Shown: positions 1 through 7,765, numbered from the stretch's first letter. The stretch is 9,719 nucleotides of DNA from Alphaproteobacteria bacterium (GCA_020851915.1 JADZBT010000050.1:1-9719); one strand, 5' to 3'. Made by a program: numbers and translations. Notes: generated by a model not told the origin, from the letters alone.

Positions 1-3000
1 GGCAGATCGATGGCGATCTTCACGCACAGTTCACCTCGCGCGCGCAGGAAACGTCCCCTGCCTATCTGGAGCAGATCGCCAAACTGGAGAATATCCGCCG
101 GACATTCACTAATATCCGCTATGTCTACACCTGCATCATGAAGGACGGGGAAGTATATTTCGTTCTCGATCCATCGCCGCCGGGCATCACGGATGATGGT
201 GTAGAGAACAAATCGCACATCATGGACAGGTATGACGAAGCGAAGGATAACCCCGAGCTTCTGAGCGCATTCCGCACGCATTGGAAAACTTTTCGTAGCG
301 CGCCCTATACGGATCGCTGGGGAAGCTTCGTGTCCGCATATCTCCCTTTCTTCAATCGCAAAGGAGAGTTCGTGGGCGTGGTAGGGATCGACCTCGACGC
401 CAAGGAATATGCCAGAAAGATCGAGTGGGTGACGCGCGCGGAGATCATCTGCATCATCATCGGGCTATTCATCTCATGCATGACGGGGCTCCTGCTCTAC
501 AGGCAGGACGTGAAAAGGGCCAAGATCGCCCAGAACCTCAAGCAGAGCGAGCAACGCTTCCAGCTTGCCATCGCGGGGACCAATGACGGCATATGGGACT
601 GGATAGATATTAATCAGGACACGGAATACTGGTCGCCGCAGTTCAAGCGGCTGCTTGGTTATGAGGAGCACGAGATAGAATCGGGACACCGGGCATTTCT
701 TGCGCGTGTTCATCCGGACGATCTGGCATCGGTGAATCAGGCGATGGCGGCGCATTTCGGGCGGGATGTGCCCTTCAACATAGAGTGCCGCCTGCGTTTG
801 AAATCCGGGGAATATTCCTGGTTCAGCGCCAAGGCCACCACGGTGCGCGATGCCGGGGGCAAGCCGCTGCGGATGGTGGGGTCCATCCGCAATATCAGCC
901 TTCGCAAGGCGGGAGAGGCCAAGCTTCTCGAATATGCCACGCAGATGGAGATCAAATCGCTGGAGCTTGCCGAGGCAAAAGAGCAGGCGGAAGAGGCCAC
1001 CCGGCTGAAATCGGATTTTCTTGCCAATATGAGCCACGAGATCCGCACGCCGCTGAACGGTATGATCGGCACGACCAGCCTGCTGCTCGATACGGAGTTG
1101 AGCCCAAAGCAGCGCGGTTATGCGCGGACCGCGCTGAACTCCGCCAATACGCTACTGGAGCTGATCAGCGACATTCTGGATTTCTCCAAGATCGAGGCTA
1201 ACAAGCTGGACCTTGAAGCGATCCCATTCGATCTACAGGTGCTGGCCGAGGATGTCTGCGAGATGATCGTGGTGAAGTGCTACGAGCGGAATATCGAGTT
1301 GCTGCTGCGGTACGGCCCTGATGTTCCCCGCCATGTGGTGGGCGATCCCGGGCGCGTGCGGCAGATCATCTTCAACCTGCTGAGCAACGCGATCAAATTC
1401 ACCGAGAAGGGGCATGTACTGCTGGAAGTGCAGTGTGAGGGATACAGGGACGGCCAGCCGCTGTTCCGCGTTACGGTGGAGGATACGGGCATCGGCATCC
1501 CCGCCGATAAACTGGATGTCATCTTCAACAAGTTCGATCAGGCGGATCAATCCACTACCCGGAAATTCGGCGGCACGGGCCTTGGATTGGCCATCTGCAA
1601 GCAGCTCACCGCCATGATGAGTGGAGAGCTCGGCGTGAGAAGCACTCTGGGCAAGGGCTCTACGTTCTGGTTCACGATGCGGCTGGCCTCCCAGTCCGGT
1701 GGGGCCGCCGCTTCTTCCCAGCCGCAGGCGGGGGTATCCGGCGTCAGGACGCTGGTCGTGGACGATAGTGATGCCGCACGCGACATACTCGTGGAGCAGC
1801 TCTCCGGGCAAGGTCTGGAGGTTGATGCGGCGACCTCGGCGCCGGATGCGCTGGCGATGCTGGAGGAGGCCGCTGAAGAACGCAGGCCGTACGGCATCGT
1901 CATCACGGATCAGCACATGCCGGAAATGACCGGCGAGGACTTGGGGAGGCGGATCAGGCAGGATACACGGCTTCAGGATGTGATACTGCTGATGGCCACC
2001 TCCGTGCCTCAGAAAGGGGATGGCAAGCATCTGAAGGCCATCGGATTCGACGGCTATCTGACGAAGCCCATCTACCTCTCACAGCTTATGCGGCTGCTGG
2101 GCATCGTCCGGGCCGCCAAAAGATCGGGGCAGGATATACCGCTGGTCACGCGCTATACGCTTAAGGAAACCAAGGACGCCGACAGTCAGGGCATTTCTTT
2201 CTCTGGTGGTTCCGTGCTTCTGGCCGAGGATAACCCGGTCAACCGGATGGTGGCGACCGCCATGCTGGAGAAGATGGGTTGTCAGGTCACCGGCGCGATC
2301 AACGGGAGAGAGGCCGTGATGCGTGCGGAGCGTCAGCTATTCGATCTGATCCTCATGGATTGCCAGATGCCGGAAATGGACGGGTTCGAGGCATTGCAGC
2401 ATATCCGTGCATTTGAAGAGGCATCCAACAGGCCGCAGACCCCGGTCATCGCGTTCACGGCCAACGCGCTGCGGGGCGATAAGGAGCAATGCCTTGCCGC
2501 CGGGATGGACGATTTTATCTCCAAGCCGGTGAAGCCCTCCGAGCTGGAGGAGATGCTGAATAAATGGCTGCCGGGCATTAGGAAGAGGAAAGGGAAGATG
2601 GAAGATATGGAGAGGAATGACAAAAAAGCATCGGTATCCGCGCAGCAGGAAATAATCGACATGCGGGTGCTGGGAGAATTTCAGGCACTGATGAAACAGG
2701 ATACCGGAATGGGACTGCGGAGTTATCTGGATGCTGCAACCATGCTTGTGGAGCAGATCGGGGAGGCGGTGCATGCGGGGAATATGGAGGGCATCGCTAC
2801 TGCCGCGCATACGCTTAAATCTTCCAGCAGGCAAGTTGGCGCTGGGATCGTCGGGAATATCTGTGCCGACATGGAACGGCTTGCGCGCGAGAACAAGGCT
2901 GCATCCCGGACGACCTGTCGGCAGCAATTTGAAGCACTTTCTGCTGCCTTTCAGGACGCCGAGCGGGTGCTCGAGCATCATATCAACGATCAATCGCAGT

Positions 3001-3014
3001 CGGCGTGCTCATGA
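1..3014 (+). CDS. Hybrid sensor histidine kinase (sensor-TM-PAS-HisKA-HATPase-REC-REC-HPt), 5' partial
   Basis: The frame is open from base 3, so the gene starts upstream of the window; the ATG at 138 is internal. Residues below count from that ATG. About 140 residues ahead of the membrane helix form an extracytoplasmic sensor resembling Cache/PDC domains (DDGVENKS near 19-26, SAYLPFF and GVVGIDL near 66-86). A transmembrane helix spans about 101-121. A PAS_3/PAC fold follows (about 140-256; WDW, YWSPQFKRLLGY, VHPDD), then a helical linker. HisKA carries phosphoacceptor H300 in MSHEIRTPLNGMIG. The HATPase has the N box (N412, N416), DTGIGIP (449-455) and GGTGLGLAICKQL (478-490). REC1 (about 537-655) has D542/D543, phosphoacceptor D591 and K643. 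REC2 (about 692-810) has E697/D698, D741 and K796. The HPt domain has H891 in AHTLKSS. Every canonical residue I can locate is present, so a working His-Asp-His-Asp relay is expected. The signal sensed is unknown. The downstream gene, in a stop/start overlap, is the likely final phosphoacceptor. Confidence 0.95.
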   Translation, partial: QIDGDLHAQFTSRAQETSPAYLEQIAKLENIRRTFTNIRYVYTCIMKDGEVYFVLDPSPPGITDDGVENKSHIMDRYDEAKDNPELLSAFRTHWKTFRSAPYTDRWGSFVSAYLPFFNRKGEFVGVVGIDLDAKEYARKIEWVTRAEIICIIIGLFISCMTGLLLYRQDVKRAKIAQNLKQSEQRFQLAIAGTNDGIWDWIDINQDTEYWSPQFKRLLGYEEHEIESGHRAFLARVHPDDLASVNQAMAAHFGRDVPFNIECRLRLKSGEYSWFSAKATTVRDAGGKPLRMVGSIRNISLRKAGEAKLLEYATQMEIKSLELAEAKEQAEEATRLKSDFLANMSHEIRTPLNGMIGTTSLLLDTELSPKQRGYARTALNSANTLLELISDILDFSKIEANKLDLEAIPFDLQVLAEDVCEMIVVKCYERNIELLLRYGPDVPRHVVGDPGRVRQIIFNLLSNAIKFTEKGHVLLEVQCEGYRDGQPLFRVTVEDTGIGIPADKLDVIFNKFDQADQSTTRKFGGTGLGLAICKQLTAMMSGELGVRSTLGKGSTFWFTMRLASQSGGAAASSQPQAGVSGVRTLVVDDSDAARDILVEQLSGQGLEVDAATSAPDALAMLEEAAEERRPYGIVITDQHMPEMTGEDLGRRIRQDTRLQDVILLMATSVPQKGDGKHLKAIGFDGYLTKPIYLSQLMRLLGIVRAAKRSGQDIPLVTRYTLKETKDADSQGISFSGGSVLLAEDNPVNRMVATAMLEKMGCQVTGAINGREAVMRAERQLFDLILMDCQMPEMDGFEALQHIRAFEEASNRPQTPVIAFTANALRGDKEQCLAAGMDDFISKPVKPSELEEMLNKWLPGIRKRKGKMEDMERNDKKASVSAQQEIIDMRVLGEFQALMKQDTGMGLRSYLDAATMLVEQIGEAVHAGNMEGIATAAHTLKSSSRQVGAGIVGNICADMERLARENKAASRTTCRQQFEALSAAFQDAERVLEHHINDQSQSACS

Positions 3015-4183
3015 TAAAAAAACTCACCGACCGGGAGCTGATGGCGGCCAGCAGGATATTGCTGGTGGATGACGATGCGTTCCAGCGGATGGTGATCCGC
3101 CAGATCGTTACGGACAGCGGTTGTCTGCATATCGAAGAGGCCAGTGACGGTAAGGCGGCGCTGGAGCTGATCCGAACCTGGAATCCCGATCTCGTCTTTC
3201 TGGATGAGAACATGCCGGTGATGGGCGGGCTGGAGGTATGCAAGGCGATGCAGCGGGAGGATCTCTACCGCGACACCATCGTCATCATGCAGACTGCGGT
3301 GGATAAAGCGGAGTTCAAAGCGCAGGCGTTCGACGCCGGGGTGACGGACTTCATCACCAAACCCCTGCACGCCCGGGAGGTCATCTCGCGTGTGAAAGCG
3401 CATCTGGGTCGTAAGCTGCTCAAGGAGGAGATCGAGAAGGATTATCAGGAGATTCAGGCAGACCTGAAGGAAGCTGTCGTGCTTCAGGGCATTCTGCTCC
3501 CGCAGAAGGGATTGCTGCGCGAGATACGATATTCGCAGGGGCTGGACATCGCACAATATTACTATCCCAGCTCCGGGTTGGGCGGGGATTATCTGGCCGT
3601 GCGTAAGCTGTCGGACAGCAAGACCCTGCTGCTGATAGCGGACATCTCCGGGCATGGCATCACCGCTGCCCTTTATACATTCGTGCTGCACACCATCCTT
3701 GAGGCGCAGCCGCTGCACGAATTGATGCCGGGAGAGATAATGAAGCGGCTGAACGAAAAACTATACTCCCTGATGGCGGTAGGAAAATTCGCCACGATGT
3801 TCATCGGCGTGGTGGATGTTGCGGCCTCCCTCATGGAATACGCCGCCGCCGCCTCGCCGGATCCTCTCCTGTTCTCCAACGGGACGGTGACGCGCCTGAA
3901 GACGCGGGGATTCCTGCTGGGGGCCACGCTGAAGGGTGAATATGAGACATGCTCCTGCCCCTTCCGCAAGGGGGATGTATTATGCCTGTATAGCGACGCC
4001 ATGGTAGAAACGCCGGATTCGCAGGGCAAGACGCTGTCCGGGGATGAACTGGCCGATCACTTGACCAGCTGCTTGTCGGAGCAAGCCATCGATATTCTAC
4101 ACGGCACGCTTTCCAAGCTTCTGGTGGAGTACGACAAAGCTCCGGCCGATGACCTGTCAATTTTGATATGCAAGCATGTGTGA
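3011..4183 (+). CDS. Response regulator with RsbU/SpoIIE-type PP2C serine phosphatase output
   Basis: The protein has 390 residues from the ATG at 3011. It joins a receiver domain to a PP2C-like phosphatase that would dephosphorylate a serine/threonine phosphoprotein, classically a STAS anti-sigma-factor antagonist. The receiver (about 15-135) has LLVDDD near 18-23, phosphoacceptor D65 in FLDENMP and K117 in TKP. A coiled-coil linker follows (about 137-160). The phosphatase shows GLGGDY (189-194), ADISGHG (210-216), YSDAMVE (327-333) and ADDLSIL (379-385), which carry the expected metal-binding aspartates. The usual AGH motif reads AASPDP and the usual TDG reads SDA. I chose ATG 3011 because it overlaps the kinase stop as ATGA, implying translational coupling. 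GTG 3005 and ATG 3041 are in-frame alternatives, and none has a good Shine-Dalgarno sequence. The kinase's HPt domain is the likely phosphodonor. The substrate is not encoded in the window. Confidence 0.93.
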   Translation: MIKKLTDRELMAASRILLVDDDAFQRMVIRQIVTDSGCLHIEEASDGKAALELIRTWNPDLVFLDENMPVMGGLEVCKAMQREDLYRDTIVIMQTAVDKAEFKAQAFDAGVTDFITKPLHAREVISRVKAHLGRKLLKEEIEKDYQEIQADLKEAVVLQGILLPQKGLLREIRYSQGLDIAQYYYPSSGLGGDYLAVRKLSDSKTLLLIADISGHGITAALYTFVLHTILEAQPLHELMPGEIMKRLNEKLYSLMAVGKFATMFIGVVDVAASLMEYAAAASPDPLLFSNGTVTRLKTRGFLLGATLKGEYETCSCPFRKGDVLCLYSDAMVETPDSQGKTLSGDELADHLTSCLSEQAIDILHGTLSKLLVEYDKAPADDLSILICKHV

Positions 4184-4194
4184 GCGATGGCGGT

Positions 4195-4464
4195 TCAGTG
4201 CAGGATCAACTCTGCCCGGCAGTGGCGGAATGCGGAGGGTTTGATCAATTCGCAGCTGGCCACTTTCACCGAGTGCAACTTGCCATCAAGCGAGCGTTCC
4301 CAGAAGGTCAGGAATTTCTTGAGGGTCGGGAATTCCGGGGCGAGGTCAAGCTCCTGCCACACATAGGTTTGCAATATCGCGGGGTAGTCGGGGAGGCGGT
4401 AGAGGATCTCTGCCGTGGTCAGGCGGTAGTCTTTGGCGAGCATCAATTCAATATCGTGAGTCAT
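4195..4464 (-). CDS. usg: Usg family protein
   Basis: This 89-residue protein matches the Usg family (COG5425), small proteins of unknown function known mostly from Alphaproteobacteria and named from an association with a tryptophan operon. The family signature is strong: YRLTTAEILYRLPDYP (13-28), WQELDLAPEFP (36-46), LKKFLTFWERSLDG (48-61) and KLHSVKVA (62-69). Length fits the family and there is no signal peptide or membrane helix. The start at 4464 has a weak purine-rich stretch (AGGGTGG) about 12 bases upstream. No trp gene is nearby: usg follows a degenerate EAL gene on the same strand after 115 bases and meets the phosphatase gene tail to tail. The family call is confident; the biochemical role is unknown. 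Confidence 0.9.
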   Translation of the reverse strand: MTHDIELMLAKDYRLTTAEILYRLPDYPAILQTYVWQELDLAPEFPTLKKFLTFWERSLDGKLHSVKVASCELIKPSAFRHCRAELILH

Positions 4465-4492
4465 ATATCACAACACCACCCTACATGTTGTC

Positions 4493-4498
4493 AGTATA
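4493..4498 (-). promoter_or_regulatory. Possible -10 element for usg
   Basis: The minus strand reads TATACT, 28 bases upstream of the usg start, and matches TATAAT at five of six positions. No convincing -35 box sits 16-18 bases upstream, so this is only a candidate. usg could instead be read through from the EAL gene. Confidence 0.25.
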
Positions 4499-4528
4499 AC
4501 CGGTTTTACAGCCCTATTCTAGCGCAAA

Positions 4529-4546
4529 AACCCTTTAGAAAAGGTT
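4529..4546 (-). terminator. Weak hairpin with T run after the EAL gene
   Basis: On the minus strand AACCTTT and AAAGGGTT can pair around a three-base TCT loop, with one bulged G. Bases 4543-4546 pair with 4529-4532 and 4540-4542 with 4534-4536. The T run continues into TTT just past the stem. It lies 33 bases past the EAL stop, where a rho-independent terminator would be expected. The stem is short and AT-rich, and an overlapping AGAAAA/TTTTCT pairing competes with it, so it may be leaky or not real. Confidence 0.3.
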
Positions 4547-4579
4547 AATTTTCTGCAGAAGTACGGGGGTTTTGAGCGG

Positions 4580-5644
4580 TTACGAGGTGTGCTGCTGTAT
4601 CTTGTCGGCGGGCATCGGGCGTGAGAACAGGTAGCCCTGAAAATAATCCGCCCCGGCGGAGGTGAGGGTGGCGAATATCTCATCGGTTTCCACGCGCTTG
4701 ACCAGTATCTCGCACTGGTTCCTGTGCGCGAGCGCCACCAGCTTGTCGAGCGCGTCGCTGCCGGCGATGCGTGTCATCTTGCGGATCAGCGAGGTGTCGA
4801 TCGCCGCGATGTCGGGGCGGAGCTTCTCGATCAGCGCCACGGCGGATGCAGCACTTGTGATGCCGTCGATGGCCACCTTGAAGCCTTTACCGTGGCAATA
4901 GCTGATGATGTTCGACAGGTGCGCGTAATCGTGGATGTTCTCGACATCGGTGATGTCGAGCACGATCCTCCCGGCGGCGAGATCATTTACTTTCACCGCC
5001 TCGCACAATCCTTCGAGGTATGCGCTGATCTTGCGGATATAGCCCGGAATGAAGTTCACGCAGAGATTGCCCGTGAGTTTGGCGGAGGTGAAGGCGCGTA
5101 CCGCCTCGGTATGCAGGTGGCGGTCGAGTACGTGCTGGACGTTGAGCACGTGGCTGGCGTTGATGATCGCGCCGCCGCTCATCACTTCACCCTGATGGTT
5201 GCGGATGCGCGCGAAGGCCTCGTAGCCGAACAGTTGTCCACGCCGATCCACGAGGCTCTGGAAGTAGCATTCGATGGGATTCGTTCCCAGCGCTTCGATC
5301 AGCCACAGGCTTTCGGCTACCTGATTGAGTACCGACGCCGGTTGCGACACCAGGTCGATCTCGCGCGGGCCGGGTATCGTGTCGCTGGCCAGCAGCGCCA
5401 CTTTGACGATTCCCAGATGATGGACGCTGATGGATTCGTATACGCGCCGCCAGTCCTCCTCCCAATGCTCAGAAACCGCGAGGACGTAGCATTGTGGGTC
5501 ATGCGGCAGGCGTTTCCAGCCTCTGGTATGGAGTGTAGTTTCAAGAGGCGCGCCTTCCCCGGTGTCGGGGAGTGTTATGCACAGCCAGTGCTGTCCGGGC
5601 GCTGCGTAAGGGTGGCTGATGGCGTGAGGTGCGGCAGTACTCAT
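4580..5644 (-). CDS. Degenerate EAL-domain protein with an unrecognised N-terminal region
   Basis: The protein has 354 residues. The C-terminal part (about 120-350) is an EAL fold, the family that hydrolyses cyclic di-GMP. Recognisable remnants are EAFAR (142-146), VNFIP (196-200), AIDG (258-261), AAID (280-283), RVET (317-320) and FQGYLFSRPMP (335-345). Several key positions have changed: the TE glutamate reads D233, the second Asp of DDFG is G261, the lysine of KID is A281, and the Glu of AEGVE is K316. Hydrolysis is therefore unlikely; the protein may bind nucleotide or act through protein contacts. Residues 1-120 match nothing I recognise, with no GGDEF, PAS, REC or membrane helix. I start at 5644 because AGGGGAG lies six bases upstream; the in-frame ATG at 5674 has no ribosome site. 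The mscS-like gene is 90 bases upstream on the same strand. Confidence 0.88.
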   Translation of the reverse strand: MSTAAPHAISHPYAAPGQHWLCITLPDTGEGAPLETTLHTRGWKRLPHDPQCYVLAVSEHWEEDWRRVYESISVHHLGIVKVALLASDTIPGPREIDLVSQPASVLNQVAESLWLIEALGTNPIECYFQSLVDRRGQLFGYEAFARIRNHQGEVMSGGAIINASHVLNVQHVLDRHLHTEAVRAFTSAKLTGNLCVNFIPGYIRKISAYLEGLCEAVKVNDLAAGRIVLDITDVENIHDYAHLSNIISYCHGKGFKVAIDGITSAASAVALIEKLRPDIAAIDTSLIRKMTRIAGSDALDKLVALAHRNQCEILVKRVETDEIFATLTSAGADYFQGYLFSRPMPADKIQQHTS

Positions 5645-5650
5645 GGGCTT

Positions 5651-5657
5651 CTCCCCT
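5651..5657 (-). promoter_or_regulatory. Ribosome binding site deciding the EAL start
   Basis: The minus strand reads AGGGGAG, six bases before the ATG at 5644. It is the strongest Shine-Dalgarno match seen here and lies inside the longer reading frame that would begin at 5674, which argues for the shorter protein. Confidence 0.75.
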
Positions 5658-5734
5658 CGGGGCTTCCAGGACATGCCCAGCGTATCACAGGATGGTTACG
5701 AAAGCTTTAATATTACGGACGATTTCCCTCAAAT

Positions 5735-6712
5735 TTAGGATGAAATCACCTTAATCTCCAGTGGTTTGGATGAATCCAGATGCACGTCGCGCTGCGGGAA
5801 GGCGAGGATGATGCCGTTCTCCATGAACAACTCGTTGATGCGATGGCGGATACCGCTTTCCACCACGCGCATATCATGGGGGCGAGTCATCTTAAGCCAA
5901 AAATAAACCTCGAACGTCAGGCGGCTTTCCTCGAAATCCGAGAAGAACACCCATACCGGCGGATCTTTGAGCACGCCCTCGGTCTCTTCTGCGGCCTGCT
6001 TGATGAGTTCTGCCACCTTGCGCGTCGGCGACCCGTGGGCGACGCCTACCCTGAAGTCGGCGCGTATGTCGTTGCCTGACAGCGTCCAGTTGATGACGTT
6101 ATTTTCGAGGAACGAGCTGTTGGGAACGAGGATGTCTACGTTCTTGAAGGTGCGGATATGCGTCGAGCGCGTGCCGATCTCGATGACGCGGCCATAGGTT
6201 CCCTGTAGTTCCACCATGTCGCCCACGCGGATGGGGCGCTCGATCATCAGGATAATGCCGCTGATGAAATTATTGAGGATGTTCTGGCTCCCGAAGCCCA
6301 CGCCGATAGCCAGCGCGCCTCCGAGGAAGGTGAAGACGGTGAGCGGGACCTTGGCGATGTCGAGCGCGATGAAGGTGAATATCGCCACCAGCAGGTAGAA
6401 CGAGAAGGACTGCAGCGCGAACGCGGTGTTCTGGTCGTCGATGACGCGGGCGAGGATACGCCTGCCCACGGCCTTGCTCGCGCGCTTCGAGGCCATGACG
6501 CCCACGATGAACAGCGTGAAGGCGACCAGCAGGTTCGCGACCGTAACGGCGCCGCCCTCGGTCGAAACGATCTTGTAATGCCAGATGCCGCTGAGCGTAT
6601 CGACGATGTCGATGCCGATCTTGTCGGCAAGCATCGGCAGAAGGATCGCGGCCGCCAGTGCCGCCAACATCCCTGCCATTATCGAAAGAACAATACGCAT
6701 AAGACTCGTCAT
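5735..6712 (-). CDS. MscS-family mechanosensitive ion channel
   Basis: The protein has 325 residues. It is a small-conductance mechanosensitive channel subunit of the inner membrane, expected to open under membrane tension and release solutes during hypo-osmotic shock. Membrane helices lie at about 5-27, 57-75 and 101-119. The pore-lining helix follows, with the Gly/Ala-rich stretch GGALAIGVGFGSQNILNN (131-148), then the hallmark ERPIRVGD (158-165) opening the beta domain. The C-terminal alpha/beta domain runs to the end (DPPVWVFFSDF, EVYFWLK, FMENGIILAFPQRDVHL). There are no extra periplasmic or cyclic-nucleotide domains, so this is the simple MscS layout. The start is uncertain: ATG 6712 is preferred over TTG 6730 and ATG 6700, and none has a clear ribosome site. 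The 25-base gap after mutY suggests co-transcription. Confidence 0.94.
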   Translation of the reverse strand: MTSLMRIVLSIMAGMLAALAAAILLPMLADKIGIDIVDTLSGIWHYKIVSTEGGAVTVANLLVAFTLFIVGVMASKRASKAVGRRILARVIDDQNTAFALQSFSFYLLVAIFTFIALDIAKVPLTVFTFLGGALAIGVGFGSQNILNNFISGIILMIERPIRVGDMVELQGTYGRVIEIGTRSTHIRTFKNVDILVPNSSFLENNVINWTLSGNDIRADFRVGVAHGSPTRKVAELIKQAAEETEGVLKDPPVWVFFSDFEESRLTFEVYFWLKMTRPHDMRVVESGIRHRINELFMENGIILAFPQRDVHLDSSKPLEIKVISS

Positions 6713-6737
6713 ATCAAATATAGAGCACAAACACTAC

Positions 6738-7733
6738 TTAAGCATTCAGAAGCAATCTTAACACCTTTGCGTCGGCGCGCGAGAGGGGAAGCGATTCTAT
6801 CTCTTGCAGCGATTTCCATTCCGGTGCATTGCGGCGGCCGGGCAACAGCATGCGGTACACCCCTGCCTCTAACCGGAAATGGCTGTAGGTCTGCGCCACT
6901 TCTCCCAGATATTCCATATCGGCCAGATGGTAGTGGTGCTTCTCGAATGCCACGGAAGGAATATCTCCGTCATATTCCGGGAAGCCGTACACCCCGTGCA
7001 GGAAGCGGCCTGCGCGCGCCGTGAGGTAGCAGCGGCCTGCAGCGTCGGTGAATACCAGTATGTTTCTGCGCCGCACGGGTGTCCGGGCCTTCTTCTTCGG
7101 CGCAGGATAGGCGAGCGGGCGGCGCTTGCCTTTGCATATGGTTGCCAGCGGGCAGGAATCGCAGCGTGGCGCGGTCTTGGTGCAGACCAGCGCGCCGATG
7201 TCCATCATCGCCTGATTATACTCGAAGGGATGTTTCGCATCGAGCAGTGCCCCAGCCTTTTCCCACAGTGTTTTCTCCGATGCCTGTTCCAGCGCGAACA
7301 CCCGGTGCAGCACGCGTTTTACATTGGCCTCCATCACCGCCACCGGCTGATGATAGGCGAAGGCGGCGATGGCGTGTGCGGTGTTGCGCCCGATGCCGGG
7401 CAGGGCCGTCAATGCGGCGATGTCCATGGGTAGGGTGGGGGCAACGCGCTTTGCCGTTTCATGCAGGTAACGTGCGCGGTTGTAGTAACCCAGCCCCTCC
7501 CATTGCTTGAGCACATCCTCCGATGGTGCGGAGGCCAGCGCCGAGAGCGTAGGAAAGCGCGCAAGGAATGGGCCGTAATAGCGTTCCAGCACGGTACGCA
7601 CCTGCGTCTGCTGGAGCATGATCTCGCTCACATAGATGGCGTAAGGGTCGGCAGTAGTGCGCCAGGGCAGGTCGCGCCTGCCGTAGCGGCGATACCATGC
7701 GCGGAGGGCCTTATGTGTGGTGAGGTAGGGCAT
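6738..7733 (-). CDS. mutY: A/G-specific adenine DNA glycosylase MutY
   Basis: The protein has 331 residues from the ATG at 7733, close to normal MutY length. MutY removes adenine mispaired with 8-oxoguanine in base excision repair. Visible features in order are DLPWR (21-25), SEIMLQQTQV with catalytic Glu E37 (36-45), GLGYYNRAR (80-88), the helix-hairpin-helix LTALPGIGRNT (108-118), and the 4Fe-4S ligands C184, C191, C194 and C200 in the C-X6-C-X2-C-X5-C spacing. A NUDIX-like domain follows (about 222-330), whose YSHFRL (283-288) matches the FSH loop that reads 8-oxoguanine. The unusual point is that the position holding the catalytic Asp in typical MutY (DGNVKRV) reads EANVKRV, with E135 encoded at 7329-7331. 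GTG 7739 is an in-frame alternative start two codons earlier. The mscS-like gene follows after 25 bases. Confidence 0.95.
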   Translation of the reverse strand: MPYLTTHKALRAWYRRYGRRDLPWRTTADPYAIYVSEIMLQQTQVRTVLERYYGPFLARFPTLSALASAPSEDVLKQWEGLGYYNRARYLHETAKRVAPTLPMDIAALTALPGIGRNTAHAIAAFAYHQPVAVMEANVKRVLHRVFALEQASEKTLWEKAGALLDAKHPFEYNQAMMDIGALVCTKTAPRCDSCPLATICKGKRRPLAYPAPKKKARTPVRRRNILVFTDAAGRCYLTARAGRFLHGVYGFPEYDGDIPSVAFEKHHYHLADMEYLGEVAQTYSHFRLEAGVYRMLLPGRRNAPEWKSLQEIESLPLSRADAKVLRLLLNA

Positions 7734-7765
7734 AAGCACAGGAATATAAGGCGTTATGCGATGTT

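Noticed and set aside
138..140. ATG at 138 as the kinase start
   Set aside because: The frame is open to the window edge, and the upstream 45 codons read as a plausible continuation of the sensor domain; a start here would also leave the sensor without its first membrane helix.
1233..2030. 265-codon minus-strand frame inside the kinase gene
   Set aside because: It lies opposite the HATPase and receiver motifs of the kinase and has no recognisable domain.
4168..4548. 126-codon plus-strand frame across usg
   Set aside because: The minus strand carries the conserved Usg signature, so this is its shadow.
4724..5710. Long plus-strand open frame (328 codons) opposite the EAL gene
   Set aside because: The minus strand encodes a recognisable EAL fold with a strong ribosome site. 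The opposite frame has no family resemblance and is a by-product of GC-rich codon use.
6713..6730. TTG start at 6730 for the mechanosensitive channel
   Set aside because: It adds six residues (Met-Cys-Ser-Ile-Phe-Asp) without a ribosome site; ATG 6712 is the more usual choice.
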